Counted from the stretch's first letter, positions 7,966 to 17,009 are shown. The stretch: DNA of 64,000 bases from Sphingomonas sp. SORGH_AS_0879 (GCF_030819175.1 NZ_JAUTBJ010000002.1:1994001-2058000); one strand, 5' to 3'. Notes: a model not told the origin generated them from the sequence alone. A program made the numbers and translations.

Positions 7966-10341
7966 ATGCTGCGGACAAATAGACGCGATTGGATGCGGGG
8001 AGCGGCGACGGCCGCATTACTGGGTGCGGCACCCCGTGCGGTGGCGGCGGGCGCCTCGATATTGCCGTCCAAGGCGGAGCCTCTGCCGCTGACGGCGGTA
8101 CGGCTGCGCCCCTCGGTCTATGCGACCGCGGTGGAGACCAACCGCCGCTATCTCTATCGCCTGAGCCCCGACCGGCTGCTCCACAATTTCCGCGTCTATG
8201 CGGGGCTGGAGGCCAAGGCGCCCATCTATGGCGGGTGGGAAAGCGACACGATCGCGGGCCATACGCTGGGCCATTACATGTCGGCGCTGGTGCTGACCTG
8301 GCAGCAGACGGGCGATCCCGAGATGCGCCGCCGCGCCGATTACATCGTGACCGAACTGGCCGAGGCGCAGGACAAGCGCGGCAATGGCTATGTCGGCGCG
8401 CTGGGGCGCAAGCGGCCCGACGGCAAGGTCGTCGATGGCGAGGAAATCTTCCCCGAGATCATGGCAGGCAAAATCAAGTCGGGCGGCTTCGACCTGAACG
8501 GAAGCTGGTCACCGCTCTACACGGTGCACAAGCTGTTCGCGGGGCTGCTCGACATTCATGGCGGCTGGGGCAACGCCCAGGCGCTGGACGTCGCGGTCAA
8601 GCTGGGCGGCTATTTCGCGCGGGTCTTCGCCGCGCTGGACGATGCCCGGCTGCAAGAGGTGCTGGGTTGCGAATATGGCGGGCTGAACGAGAGTTTCGCC
8701 GAACTCTATCAGCGGACGAACGACCGCCAGTGGCTGGTGCTGGCCGAGCGCATCTATGACCGCAAAGTGCTCGACCCGCTGGTGGCGGGGGAGGACAAGC
8801 TCGCCAATTTCCACGCCAATACGCAGGTGCCCAAGCTGATCGGGCTGGCGCGTATCCATGAGATCACCGGCAAGGCCGAACCGGCCAAGGGCGCCAGCTT
8901 CTTCTGGGAAAGGGTGACCGGGCATCACAGCTATGTCATCGGCGGGAACGCCGACCGGGAATATTTCTCCGCTCCCGACACGATTGCGCGCCACATCACC
9001 GACCAGACGTGCGAGCATTGCAACACCTATAACATGATGAAGCTGACCCGGCATCTGTACGGGTGGAAGCCGGATGGGCGGCTGTTCGACTATTATGAAC
9101 GCGCGCATCTGAACCATGTCATGGCGGCGCAACATCCGGAGAATGGCGGCTTCACCTATATGACGCCGCTGATGTCGGGGGCGGCGCGCAGCTTCTCCTC
9201 GACCGCCGACGATGCCTTCTGGTGCTGTGTCGGCTCGGGGATGGAGGCGCATGCCAAGCATGGCGAGTCCATCTTCTGGCAGGGCGGAGAGACGCTGTTC
9301 GTCAATCTCTACATCCCCTCGGAAGCGCGTTGGGAAAAGCGGGGGGCGCTGGTGACGCTCGACACCGCCTATCCGATGGAGGGGAGCAGCGTCGTGACCT
9401 TCACCCATCTGGCGCGGCCGGGGCGTTTCCCGCTGGCGCTGCGCGTGCCGGGCTGGACGAACGGACAGGCGGAGATTTCGGTCAACGGCCAGCCGGTCAC
9501 GCCGGTGATGGAGCGCGGCTATGCCGTGGTCGATCGCCGTTGGAAGGCGGGGGACAAGGTGGAAATCCGCCTGCCGCTCGAATTGCGGCTGGAGACCACG
9601 CCGGGCGATGATACGGTCGTCGCGGTGGTGCGTGGGCCGATGGTGATGGCCGCCGACCTCAGCCCTTCGGAAACGCCGTGGGATGCGCCCGACCCGGCGA
9701 TGGTCGGGGCCAATCCGCTGGCGTCCTTCACCGCCGCCGATGCGGCCAAGCCGCGCTATGCGGTGGGCGATGCGTTCCGCCCTAGGGGGCTGACCTTCGT
9801 TCCCTTCTACAGCCAGTATGACCGACGCAGCGCCGTCTATTTCAAACGCTTCACAGAAAGCGGCTGGAAGGCGGAGGAGGCCAATTACCTCGCCGAACAG
9901 GCGGCGGCGCGCGATGTCGCGGCCCGCTCGGTCGACGTCATGTATCTGGGCGAGATGCAGCCCGAGCGTGACCATGGGCTGACCTCGGATATTTCCTATC
10001 CGGTCTCCTATCTCGGCAAGCAGGGGCGCGATGCCCGCTCGGGCGGCTATTTCGAGTTCACCATGGCGGTGCGGCCAGGCCCGCTGATCCTACAGGCGAC
10101 CTATTGGGGCGAGGAGCGCGCGCGCGACTTCGACATATTGGTCGACAATGTGAAGATCGCGACCCAGCATCTGGAGAATGACAAGCCGGGCAAGTTCTTC
10201 AACGTCGACTATCCGCTGGCCGAAGCCCTGACCAAGGGGAAGAAGAACGTCCGCATCCGCGTGGTGCCGCACGACCGCAGCACTGCCGGACCGATCTTCG
10301 GCATGCGCCTGTTCACCGCGAAGAAGGCGACGACCGCGTGA
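7966..10341 (+). CDS. Tat-exported beta-L-arabinofuranosidase, GH127/GH146 type
   Basis: A 791-residue glycoside hydrolase of the former DUF1680 group, whose characterised members remove beta-L-arabinofuranose from plant glycans. The N-terminus has a twin-arginine signal (RRDWMRGAATAALLGAA, cleavage near residue 27). The (alpha/alpha)6 barrel contains GWESDTIAGHTLGHY. The zinc and thiol site of the family is intact: E350 and C352 (CEHCNTYNM) plus C420-C421 (FWCCVGSGME), matching E338, C340, C417 and C418 of Bifidobacterium HypBA1, where Cys417 is the nucleophile. A C-terminal beta domain (about 660-790) resembles the DUF6805 module. GGAGAG lies 8 bases before the ATG. Its stop overlaps the next gene (GTGA). 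Linkage specificity is inferred from the family. Confidence 0.9.
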   Translation: MLRTNRRDWMRGAATAALLGAAPRAVAAGASILPSKAEPLPLTAVRLRPSVYATAVETNRRYLYRLSPDRLLHNFRVYAGLEAKAPIYGGWESDTIAGHTLGHYMSALVLTWQQTGDPEMRRRADYIVTELAEAQDKRGNGYVGALGRKRPDGKVVDGEEIFPEIMAGKIKSGGFDLNGSWSPLYTVHKLFAGLLDIHGGWGNAQALDVAVKLGGYFARVFAALDDARLQEVLGCEYGGLNESFAELYQRTNDRQWLVLAERIYDRKVLDPLVAGEDKLANFHANTQVPKLIGLARIHEITGKAEPAKGASFFWERVTGHHSYVIGGNADREYFSAPDTIARHITDQTCEHCNTYNMMKLTRHLYGWKPDGRLFDYYERAHLNHVMAAQHPENGGFTYMTPLMSGAARSFSSTADDAFWCCVGSGMEAHAKHGESIFWQGGETLFVNLYIPSEARWEKRGALVTLDTAYPMEGSSVVTFTHLARPGRFPLALRVPGWTNGQAEISVNGQPVTPVMERGYAVVDRRWKAGDKVEIRLPLELRLETTPGDDTVVAVVRGPMVMAADLSPSETPWDAPDPAMVGANPLASFTAADAAKPRYAVGDAFRPRGLTFVPFYSQYDRRSAVYFKRFTESGWKAEEANYLAEQAAARDVAARSVDVMYLGEMQPERDHGLTSDISYPVSYLGKQGRDARSGGYFEFTMAVRPGPLILQATYWGEERARDFDILVDNVKIATQHLENDKPGKFFNVDYPLAEALTKGKKNVRIRVVPHDRSTAGPIFGMRLFTAKKATTA

Positions 10342-11348
10342 CCGGTATCCGCATGACGCTGGACGAATTGCGGACGCTCGCCCGTGCCAAGCTGCTGGGC
10401 GCGGGGCTTGCCCCCGCTCATGCCGAGGCGGTGGCGGAGACGATGGTGGCGGGCGAGCGGGACGGTTGCGCCTCGCACGGGATCTACCGCCTGCTGGTCG
10501 CGGTTTCCAGCATCGACAAGGGCGTCGTCGTGCCCGATGCCGAACCGGTCCTGTCCGAACCGGCGCGTGCGCTGGTGCGGGTCGATGGCGGCGGCGGCTT
10601 CGCGCAACTCGCCTTCCAGACCGGCAAGTCGATGCTGGTCGAAAAGGCCAAGGCGAATGGTATCGCGGCGCTGGCGCTCAACAATGTCGTCCATTTCGCC
10701 GCGCTCTGGCCCGAGGTTGAGGAACTGGCCGAGGCGGGGTTGGTCGCCTTGGCCTTCACCCCCAGCCATGCCTGGGTCGCGCCGTCGGGCGGGGCGGAGC
10801 CGGTGTTCGGCACCAACCCGATCGCCTTTGGCTGGCCACGCCCCGATGGCCCGCCCTTCGTCTTCGACTTCGCGACGAGCATGGTCGCGCGGGGTGAGAT
10901 CGAGCTTCACCGGCGCGCGGGCAAGTCGGTTCCCGACGACTGGGGCGTGGATGCGGACGGCCATGCGACGACCGATCCGGCTGCGATCCTGTCGGGCGCG
11001 ATGCGGACCTTTGGCGGGCATAAGGGATCGGCGCTGGCGGCGATGGTCGAGCTGCTCGCCGGGCCGCTGATCGGCGACATGACCAGCCGCGAGTCGATCG
11101 AATGGGACGCGGGTCGGGGCGGTTCGCCCTTGGGTGGCGAGCTGATCATCGCCATCGATCCCAAGGGCTTTCTGGGCGATCTTCTGCCGGAGCATCAGGC
11201 GCGGGCGGAGGCGATGTTCGGGGCGATCACGGAGCAGGGGGCGCGTCTGCCCTCGGCGCGCCGCTATGCCGCGCGGGCGGTGTCACTGGTCGAGGGGGTG
11301 GAGATTTCCCCCGACCTGCACCGCGACGTGAGGGCGCTGAACGGTTGA
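10338..11348 (+). CDS. Ldh-family NAD(P)-dependent oxidoreductase
   Basis: A 336-residue member of the malate/L-lactate dehydrogenase-like (Ldh_2) family. This family also includes the delta1-piperidine-2-carboxylate / delta1-pyrroline-2-carboxylate reductases. The N-terminal motif with RDGCASHGIYRL carries the catalytic His, and FGTNPIAFG and FDFATSMVARGE are typical nucleotide- and substrate-site segments. The GTG at 10338 overlaps the upstream stop; an ATG at 10353 is an alternative start. Beside a DapA-family enzyme and an amino-acid permease, a cyclic imine reductase in proline or hydroxyproline metabolism is a reasonable guess, but sugar-acid dehydrogenases share the fold. It has no leader, so it is cytoplasmic. 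Confidence 0.85.
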   Translation: MTGIRMTLDELRTLARAKLLGAGLAPAHAEAVAETMVAGERDGCASHGIYRLLVAVSSIDKGVVVPDAEPVLSEPARALVRVDGGGGFAQLAFQTGKSMLVEKAKANGIAALALNNVVHFAALWPEVEELAEAGLVALAFTPSHAWVAPSGGAEPVFGTNPIAFGWPRPDGPPFVFDFATSMVARGEIELHRRAGKSVPDDWGVDADGHATTDPAAILSGAMRTFGGHKGSALAAMVELLAGPLIGDMTSRESIEWDAGRGGSPLGGELIIAIDPKGFLGDLLPEHQARAEAMFGAITEQGARLPSARRYAARAVSLVEGVEISPDLHRDVRALNG

Positions 11349-11364
11349 AAAAGGGAAATCGAGC

Positions 11365-13170
11365 ATGACGAACCGGACCATGATGCTGCTGACCGGTGTG
11401 GCGCTGGCGATCCTGCCGGTCGGGATCGCCGATGCGAAGGTCGCGGCTCCGGCGCGGTCGGGCAAGACGGTGGCGAAGGCGGGAGAGACGGCGGCGGACG
11501 CCCGCTTCCGCACGCTGGCGGAGGCGGAGTATAAATGGCGGATCAGCCAGAGCGCCGCCGATGATGACAGCGGCAGCGCCGGTTCGCGCAAGCTCCCCGA
11601 TGTCGGCCCCGCCGCCCAGGCCGCGCGGCTGGCGCGGTGGGAGGCGACGGCCAAGGCGCTGGAGGCGATCGATCCCGCCGGCCTCTCGCCCGATATCCGC
11701 ACCGATTACATGGTCTATCGCGGTCAGATCGACGCGCTGCTCGCCGCCCAGCGGTTCCGCGAATATGAAAAGCCGTTGAACGCCGACACCAGCTTCTGGG
11801 GCAATCTGGCGAGCTGGGCGCGGGGCAGCTTCACCAAGGAAAGCCAGTATCGCGACTATATCGCCATGCTGCACCAGATGCCGCGCTATTTCGATCAGCA
11901 GATCGCGAATATGCGCGCCGGGCTCGACCGGGGCTTCACCGTGCCGCGCGTCACATTGAAGGGGCGGGACATCGGCGTTGCGCAGGTGATCGATGCGGGA
12001 GCGGGCGAGGGCCAGCCCTTCTACGAACCGTTCAAGACGATGCCCGCCAATATGGCCCCCGCGACGGCGGCGGCGCTGAGGGCCGAGGCGAAGGCGGCGA
12101 TCCGCGACGATGTGCTGCCCGCGCATCAGCGGCTGCTGACCTTCCTGCGCAACGACTATATGCCGCGCGCGCAGGTCAGCACGGCGGCCTATGACCTGCC
12201 CGATGGCAAGGCCTATTACCGGTCCAAGATTCGTGAATATGTGACCGCCGACATGACGCCCGAACAGGTCCACGCCATCGGCCTGTCGGAGATGCAGCGC
12301 ATCCGCGCGCGGATGGACGGCGTAATGAAGGAAGTGAAGTTCAAGGGTGACTTCCCCGCCTTCCTGACCTTCCTGCGGACCGACCCGCAATTCTACGCCA
12401 AGACGCCGCAGGACCTGCTCGACCGGGCGGCCTGGCTCGCCAAGAGTTTCGACGGGATCGCGTCGGACTGGTTCGGACGCCTGCCGCGCAGCCGATTCGC
12501 GATCAAGCCGGTGCCCGCCGACCTCGCGCCCTTCTACACCGCCGGGCGTGGCGGGACGGGCATCTATCTGGTCAACACCTATGACCTGCCGTCGCGCTCG
12601 CTCTATGCGCTGCCCGCGCTGACCCTGCACGAAAGCGCGCCGGGTCATGCGTTCCAGATGCCGCTCGCCGCCGAGAACAAGGACCTGCCCGCCTTCCGCC
12701 GCGACAGCTATCTGTCAGCCTATGGCGAGGGCTGGGCGCTCTATTGCGAGGCGTTGGGCGAGGATATGGGTTTCTACAAGACGCCCTATGACCGGTTCGG
12801 CATGCTGTCCTATCAGGCGTGGCGCGCCGCGCGGCTGGTCGTCGATACCGGCATCCACGCCATGGGCTGGAGCCGGGAAAAGGCGCAGGCCTATCTCCAC
12901 GACAATACCGCGCTGTCGGATCATGAGATCGAAACCGAGGTCGATCGCTATATCGCCTGGCCGGGACAGGCGCTGTCCTATTATATGGGGCAGCTCGCCT
13001 TTCAGCGGGCGCGGGCCAAGTCGGAAAAGGCCTTGGGGGCGAAGTTCAATATTCGCGCCTGGCACGATGCGATGCTGCAACTGGGATATGTGCCGCTCGG
13101 CGTGATCGACCAGCGGAACGACCGCTTCATCGCAGAGGGCGGCAAGGGGCCTTATCCCGATGAGGAATGA
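11365..13170 (+). CDS. Exported DUF885-family metallopeptidase
   Basis: A 601-residue protein of the DUF885 family. The signal peptide (TMMLLTGVALAILPVGIADA) is cut near residue 24. The family zinc motif HExxPGH is present as LHESAPGHAFQ, and YGEGWALYCEALGEDMG further on probably supplies another metal ligand (Glu). DUF885 proteins are predicted zinc peptidases or carboxypeptidases; the substrate is unknown. An AAAGGGA ribosome-binding site lies 8 bases before the ATG. It begins 16 bases after the Ldh-family gene, as the third gene of the arabinosidase operon, so a role in trimming peptides freed from a glycoprotein fits the context. The protein is full length. Confidence 0.88.
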   Translation: MTNRTMMLLTGVALAILPVGIADAKVAAPARSGKTVAKAGETAADARFRTLAEAEYKWRISQSAADDDSGSAGSRKLPDVGPAAQAARLARWEATAKALEAIDPAGLSPDIRTDYMVYRGQIDALLAAQRFREYEKPLNADTSFWGNLASWARGSFTKESQYRDYIAMLHQMPRYFDQQIANMRAGLDRGFTVPRVTLKGRDIGVAQVIDAGAGEGQPFYEPFKTMPANMAPATAAALRAEAKAAIRDDVLPAHQRLLTFLRNDYMPRAQVSTAAYDLPDGKAYYRSKIREYVTADMTPEQVHAIGLSEMQRIRARMDGVMKEVKFKGDFPAFLTFLRTDPQFYAKTPQDLLDRAAWLAKSFDGIASDWFGRLPRSRFAIKPVPADLAPFYTAGRGGTGIYLVNTYDLPSRSLYALPALTLHESAPGHAFQMPLAAENKDLPAFRRDSYLSAYGEGWALYCEALGEDMGFYKTPYDRFGMLSYQAWRAARLVVDTGIHAMGWSREKAQAYLHDNTALSDHEIETEVDRYIAWPGQALSYYMGQLAFQRARAKSEKALGAKFNIRAWHDAMLQLGYVPLGVIDQRNDRFIAEGGKGPYPDEE

Positions 13171-13173
13171 CGA

Positions 13174-13214
13174 TTGACCTGAGGCAAGCGCCGCGCTAAA
13201 CAGTATACGATATC
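13174..13214 (+). promoter_or_regulatory. Promoter with GTATAC operator ahead of the DapA-family gene
   Basis: TTGACC (13174-13179), 17 bases, then TAAACA (13197-13202). The sequence AACAGTATACGATATC (13199-13214) overlaps the -10; its reverse complement reads GATATCGTATACTGTT and matches the site at 7934-7950 at most positions. The GTG start is 26 bases downstream of the dyad. Placement over the -10 suggests repression. Confidence 0.55.
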
Positions 13215-13239
13215 TAAAACAATAGCAGGAAGACAGATT

Positions 13240-14154
13240 GTGAGCATCGGCTGGCGCGGCGTATTCCCCGCAGTGACGACCCAAATCCGGGAAGATCTGT
13301 CGATCGACCTCGCCGATACGCAGCGCGTCGTCGACGACCTGATCCGCGACGGCGTGACCGGCGTGATCGCGCTGGGCACGGTCGGCGAGAACAACTCGCT
13401 CGACTATGATGAGAAGGTCATGGTGCTGACCGGGATCGTCGAGGCGGTGGCGGGCCGCGTGCCGGTCATCACCGGCGTGTCCGAGTACGACACCCGCCGC
13501 GCGGTCCGTTACGCGCAGGCCGCCGAAAAGGCCGGTGCCGACGGCCTGATGCTGCTGCCGCCGATGGTCTATGTGCCCAAGGCGCATGAGCTGGTGAACC
13601 ACTTCAAGGGCGTGGCGGACCAGACCGGCCTGCCGATCATGCTCTATAACAACCCGCCCGCCTATCGCACGGTCATCGACCAGACGGTGCTGGAAGCGCT
13701 GGTCGATGTGAAGAACATCGTCGCGGTCAAGGAATCGGCCCCCGACACGCGCCGCTTCACCGATTTCCGCAACGCGTTCGGCGATCGCTACACCCTGTTC
13801 GCCGGGTTGGACGATGTGGCGCTGGAGGGGCTGTACCTCGGCGCTCAGGGTTGGGTCTCGGGCCTGACCAACGCCTTTCCGAAGGAGTCGGTCGAACTGG
13901 TCGCGGCGTTCGATCGCGGCGATCATGCCAAGGCGATGGAAATCTATCGCTGGTTCATGCCGCTCCTCCACCTCGATGCCGAGCATGATCTGGTCCAGTC
14001 GATCAAGCTGGCCGAGCAGGTCATGGGGCGCGGTTCGGAGCGCGTGCTGCCGCCGCGCTACGTGCTGGAAGGCGAGCGCCGCGCCGAGGTGATCGCGATG
14101 GTCGAAAAGGCCGCCGCGACCCGTCCGACGCTGGGCCAGGCCAAGGCCGCCTGA
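13240..14154 (+). CDS. DapA-family aldolase/dehydratase/deaminase of the accessory locus
   Basis: A 304-residue TIM-barrel Schiff-base enzyme of the dihydrodipicolinate synthase superfamily. The Schiff-base lysine is K164 (VAVKESAPD) and the catalytic tyrosine Y136 (MLYNNPPAYRT). The GTTGE motif is changed to GTVGEN, so it is not true DapA; that gene is at 41372. Superfamily members in similar settings include delta1-pyrroline-4-hydroxy-2-carboxylate deaminase (hydroxyproline catabolism) and 2-keto-3-deoxy-L-arabinonate dehydratase. The neighbouring amino-acid permease favours the first, and arabinosidase would also allow the second. GTG start with AGGAAG upstream. The stop overlaps the GntR start by one base (TGATG). 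Confidence 0.85.
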   Translation: MSIGWRGVFPAVTTQIREDLSIDLADTQRVVDDLIRDGVTGVIALGTVGENNSLDYDEKVMVLTGIVEAVAGRVPVITGVSEYDTRRAVRYAQAAEKAGADGLMLLPPMVYVPKAHELVNHFKGVADQTGLPIMLYNNPPAYRTVIDQTVLEALVDVKNIVAVKESAPDTRRFTDFRNAFGDRYTLFAGLDDVALEGLYLGAQGWVSGLTNAFPKESVELVAAFDRGDHAKAMEIYRWFMPLLHLDAEHDLVQSIKLAEQVMGRGSERVLPPRYVLEGERRAEVIAMVEKAAATRPTLGQAKAA

Positions 14155-14864
14155 TGGCGACGATGCCCTCGCCCCTGGACAATGCGCTCGATGACGGGCG
14201 TCATCGGGGCGAGGGCGTCATCGTCGTCCAGACGCTGGCGGACCGTATCTTCGCCATCGTCCGGGAACGGATCATCGCGGGGGCGATCCCGCCGGACCGT
14301 CCGATCCGTCAGGACGCGCTGGCCGCCGAACTGGGGGTCAGCAAGATTCCGCTGCGCGAGGCGATGGCCCGGCTGGAGCAGGAAGGGCTGCTCCACGGTG
14401 TCGCCAATCGCGGCTATATGATCGGCGCGCTGTCCGTCGAGCAGGCCGAGGATATCTACGGCCTTCGCCTGAAGATCGAGCCGATGGCGGCGGCGCAAGC
14501 CTCACTGATCGCCGATGACGAGGATCGCGCCAAGCTGGTCGCAGCCTTCGAGGCGTTGGACCAGGCCGCGACCAGCGACCTCGCGCGCGTCGCCATCTGC
14601 AACCGCCAGTTCCACATGGCCATGGTCCGCCCGGTGCGGCGGCCCCTGACCATCCAGCTCGTGCGCCAGCTCGCGGTCCTGGCCGAGCGTTACGTCGTCG
14701 CCCATCTGCAACCCGCAGGGCGCGATGCGCGGGCACATCTTGAACATCGCGAACAACTTGACGCCTTCATGGCGCGCGATGCGGAACGGCTTCAGGGATT
14801 GCTTGATGCCCATATCCGGTCCACGCTGATCGACTTGAAAGGCGGGTTCGCACCCGTCGTCTGA
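14154..14864 (+). CDS. GntR-family regulator with FCD domain
   Basis: A 236-residue transcriptional regulator. The winged helix-turn-helix occupies about residues 25-90 (IRQDALAAELGVSKIPLREAM is the recognition region) and the FCD ligand-binding domain about 95-230, with the His/Asp metal residues expected (AICNRQFHMAM and EHREQLDAF). It is cotranscribed with the DapA-family gene and followed by the permease, so it probably controls the whole locus through the GTATAC sites at 7934 and 13199. FCD regulators commonly respond to small carboxylic acids, which fits a keto-acid or imino-acid intermediate. It is clearly paralogous to the regulator at 22307-22951. Confidence 0.9.
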   Translation: MATMPSPLDNALDDGRHRGEGVIVVQTLADRIFAIVRERIIAGAIPPDRPIRQDALAAELGVSKIPLREAMARLEQEGLLHGVANRGYMIGALSVEQAEDIYGLRLKIEPMAAAQASLIADDEDRAKLVAAFEALDQAATSDLARVAICNRQFHMAMVRPVRRPLTIQLVRQLAVLAERYVVAHLQPAGRDARAHLEHREQLDAFMARDAERLQGLLDAHIRSTLIDLKGGFAPVV

Positions 14865-14915
14865 CAATCATAAGCCCATGGGACATGGAGCCTTGGGGCG
14901 GGGGGATTTCCAACG

Positions 14916-16319
14916 ATGTTCGGACCGTTGAAACCGCTGGGCAGCGCGACCCAGCATGGCGAGGGGCAGGCGCTGGCCAAGACGCTCAGCTGGCCGCACC
15001 TGATCGCCTTGGGGGTCGGCGCGATCGTCGGCACCGGCATTTACACGCTGACCGGCGTCGGCGCGGAACGGGCGGGGCCCGCCGTCATCCTGGCCTTCGC
15101 GATCGCGGGTGCGGTGTGCGCCTGTGCCGCGCTCGCCTATGCCGAACTGGCCACGCTGATCCCGGCGGCGGGCAGCGCCTATACCTTCAGCTACACCGCG
15201 CTGGGCGAGACGCTCGCCTGGATCGTCGGGTGGAGCCTGATCCTCGAATATTCGCTGGCCTGTTCGACCGTGGCGGTCGGCTGGTCGGGCTATCTGGTCG
15301 GCTGGATACAGGCGGCGGGGGTCCATCTGCCGCCCGAACTCCTGTCAGGGCCGCATGGCGGCGGCATCATCAACCTGCCCGCCGTGCTGGTCGCGCTGTC
15401 GGTCATGGGGATGCTGGTCGCGGGGACGCGGGAGAGTGCGACGCTCAACATCATCCTGGTCATCGTGAAGCTGGTCGCGCTGGGCGTGTTCATCGCCTTC
15501 GCCATGCCCGCGTTCAACGCCGACAACCTTCATCCCTTCATGCCCTATGGCTTCGCCGCGCATGAGGTGGACGGAGCCAAGCGCGGTGTGATGGCGGCGG
15601 CGGCGATCGTCTTCTTCGCCTTTTACGGGTTCGACGCGGTGGCGACCTCGGCCGAGGAAGCCAAGAATCCCGGCCGCGACCTGACCATCGGCATCGTCGG
15701 TTCGATGCTGGTCTGCACCCTGATCTACATGGCGGTCGCGGTCGCCGCGATCGGATCGCTGCCCTTCCAGCAACTCGCCAATTCGCCCGAACCGCTGGCG
15801 CTCGTCCTGCGCTCGCTGGGCCAGCCGACGGCGGCGCATCTGATCGCGCTCGCCGCCGTCATCGCGCTGCCCTCGGTCATCCTGGTCATGATGTACGGGC
15901 AGAGCCGCATCTTCTTCACCATGGCGCGCGACGGGTTGCTGCCCCAGTCGCTGGCGGTGGTCAGCAAGCGGAGCGGCGCGCCGACCCGCATCACGCTGGT
16001 CACGGGCGTGTCGATCGCGCTGGTCGCGGGCATCTTCCGTCTGGACGAGATCGCCGAGTTGGCCAATGCGGGCACGCTATTGGCGTTCATTTCGGTGGGC
16101 GCCTGCCTGATGGTGCTGCGGCGCAAGGCGCCCGAGGCCAAGCGGCTGTTCCGTTGCCCGCAACCCTATCTGGTCGGCACGCTGGCGATCCTGGGCTGCC
16201 TCTATCTGCTGTTCAGCCTGCCCAGCTCGACCATCGTCCGTTTCGCGATCTGGAACGCGGCGGGGCTGGCCTTCTATTTCGCCTATGGGCGGCGGCGCAG
16301 CGCCCTGGCGCGCGGCTGA
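14916..16319 (+). CDS. APC-family amino-acid permease (cationic amino acid transporter type)
   Basis: A 467-residue inner-membrane transporter of the amino acid-polyamine-organocation superfamily. The first helix carries the substrate-binding signature GVGAIVGTGIYTLTG. About 12 hydrophobic segments follow, with the conserved loop FYGFDAVATSAEEAKNPGRD typical of the CAT/YhdG branch. It begins 51 bases after the GntR gene and is the last gene of that operon, so it would bring in the substrate or a released amino acid. Specificity cannot be read from sequence. The tail ends in a basic cytoplasmic stretch. Confidence 0.9.
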   Translation: MFGPLKPLGSATQHGEGQALAKTLSWPHLIALGVGAIVGTGIYTLTGVGAERAGPAVILAFAIAGAVCACAALAYAELATLIPAAGSAYTFSYTALGETLAWIVGWSLILEYSLACSTVAVGWSGYLVGWIQAAGVHLPPELLSGPHGGGIINLPAVLVALSVMGMLVAGTRESATLNIILVIVKLVALGVFIAFAMPAFNADNLHPFMPYGFAAHEVDGAKRGVMAAAAIVFFAFYGFDAVATSAEEAKNPGRDLTIGIVGSMLVCTLIYMAVAVAAIGSLPFQQLANSPEPLALVLRSLGQPTAAHLIALAAVIALPSVILVMMYGQSRIFFTMARDGLLPQSLAVVSKRSGAPTRITLVTGVSIALVAGIFRLDEIAELANAGTLLAFISVGACLMVLRRKAPEAKRLFRCPQPYLVGTLAILGCLYLLFSLPSSTIVRFAIWNAAGLAFYFAYGRRRSALARG

Positions 16320-16363
16320 TCCCGATCGGGACGATCACCGGCGGGCCAGTCGCTCGCCGGGGC

Positions 16364-16401
16364 TTTCCAAACCGCTCGGATAATTCTATACCGAGTGTTA
16401 T
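16364..16401 (+). promoter_or_regulatory. tetR promoter and operator overlapping the start codon
   Basis: TTTCCA (16364-16369), 17 bases, TATACC (16387-16392). The expected transcription start falls at about 16399-16400, which is the ATG itself, so the mRNA is probably leaderless. ATACCGAGTGTTAT (16388-16401) is the reverse complement, with one mismatch, of the operator at 17055-17068 and covers the -10 and the start codon, which implies autoregulation. Confidence 0.55.
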
Positions 16402-17008
16402 GAAAAACCTATTGCCCGTATGCAAGGGGCGGCCACGCGAATTCTGCACCGACAAGGCCCTGGCGGCCGCGCTCCGGGTGTTCTGGAGCAAGGGCTATGA
16501 AGGCGCGTCGATGGCCGACCTGACCGAGGCGATGGGGATCACCAAACCCAGCCTATACGCCGCGTTCGGCAACAAGGAAGCCTTGTTCCACAAGGCGCTG
16601 GACCTCTACGAAGCCGAAAAGCTCGCTTATATCCGCGAGGCGCTGGAACAGCCGACCGCGCGGACGGTGGCCGAGAATCTCTTACGCGGCGCGCTGGAGG
16701 CGATGACGAGCAGTAGCGAACCGCAAGGGTGCCTGGGTGTGATTCATTCGGTCGCGTGCGGGACGGAGGCCGAATCGATCAAGGCCGAGGTCGTGGCGCG
16801 CCGGGCATCGGCACAGGCTGCGCTTCTCGCGCGGTTCCAGCGGGCCAGGGACGATGGCGACCTGCGTGACGGCGTCGATCCCGAGGGGCTGACCCAATAT
16901 CTCTACGCACTGTTTCAGGGGATGGCGGTGCAGGCCGGTTCCGGCGCGACGCGCGCGGAGCTGGAAACGCTGATCGAAACCGGCATGGCGCTCTGGCCGT
17001 CGCGTTAA
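16400..17008 (+). CDS. TetR/AcrR-family transcriptional regulator
   Basis: A 202-residue repressor. The N-terminal domain (GRPREF, then ALRVFWSKGYEGASMADLTEAMGITKPSLYAAFGNKEALF) is a canonical TetR helix-turn-helix with the recognition helix at about residues 42-55. The C-terminal domain is of the type found with 'CLGVIHSVACG' regulators and should bind a small ligand. The start is placed at 16400 because family members begin just ahead of GRPREF; no Shine-Dalgarno precedes it, consistent with a leaderless transcript. Matching palindromes sit at its own start and twice before the next gene (17010-17068). Confidence 0.9.
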   Translation: MKNLLPVCKGRPREFCTDKALAAALRVFWSKGYEGASMADLTEAMGITKPSLYAAFGNKEALFHKALDLYEAEKLAYIREALEQPTARTVAENLLRGALEAMTSSSEPQGCLGVIHSVACGTEAESIKAEVVARRASAQAALLARFQRARDDGDLRDGVDPEGLTQYLYALFQGMAVQAGSGATRAELETLIETGMALWPSR

Positions 17009-17009
17009 G

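Noticed and set aside
13240..14154. A second dapA for lysine synthesis
   Set aside because: The GTTGE and YNVPxRT motifs are changed and the gene is in a catabolic operon with its own regulator. The true dapA is at 41372.
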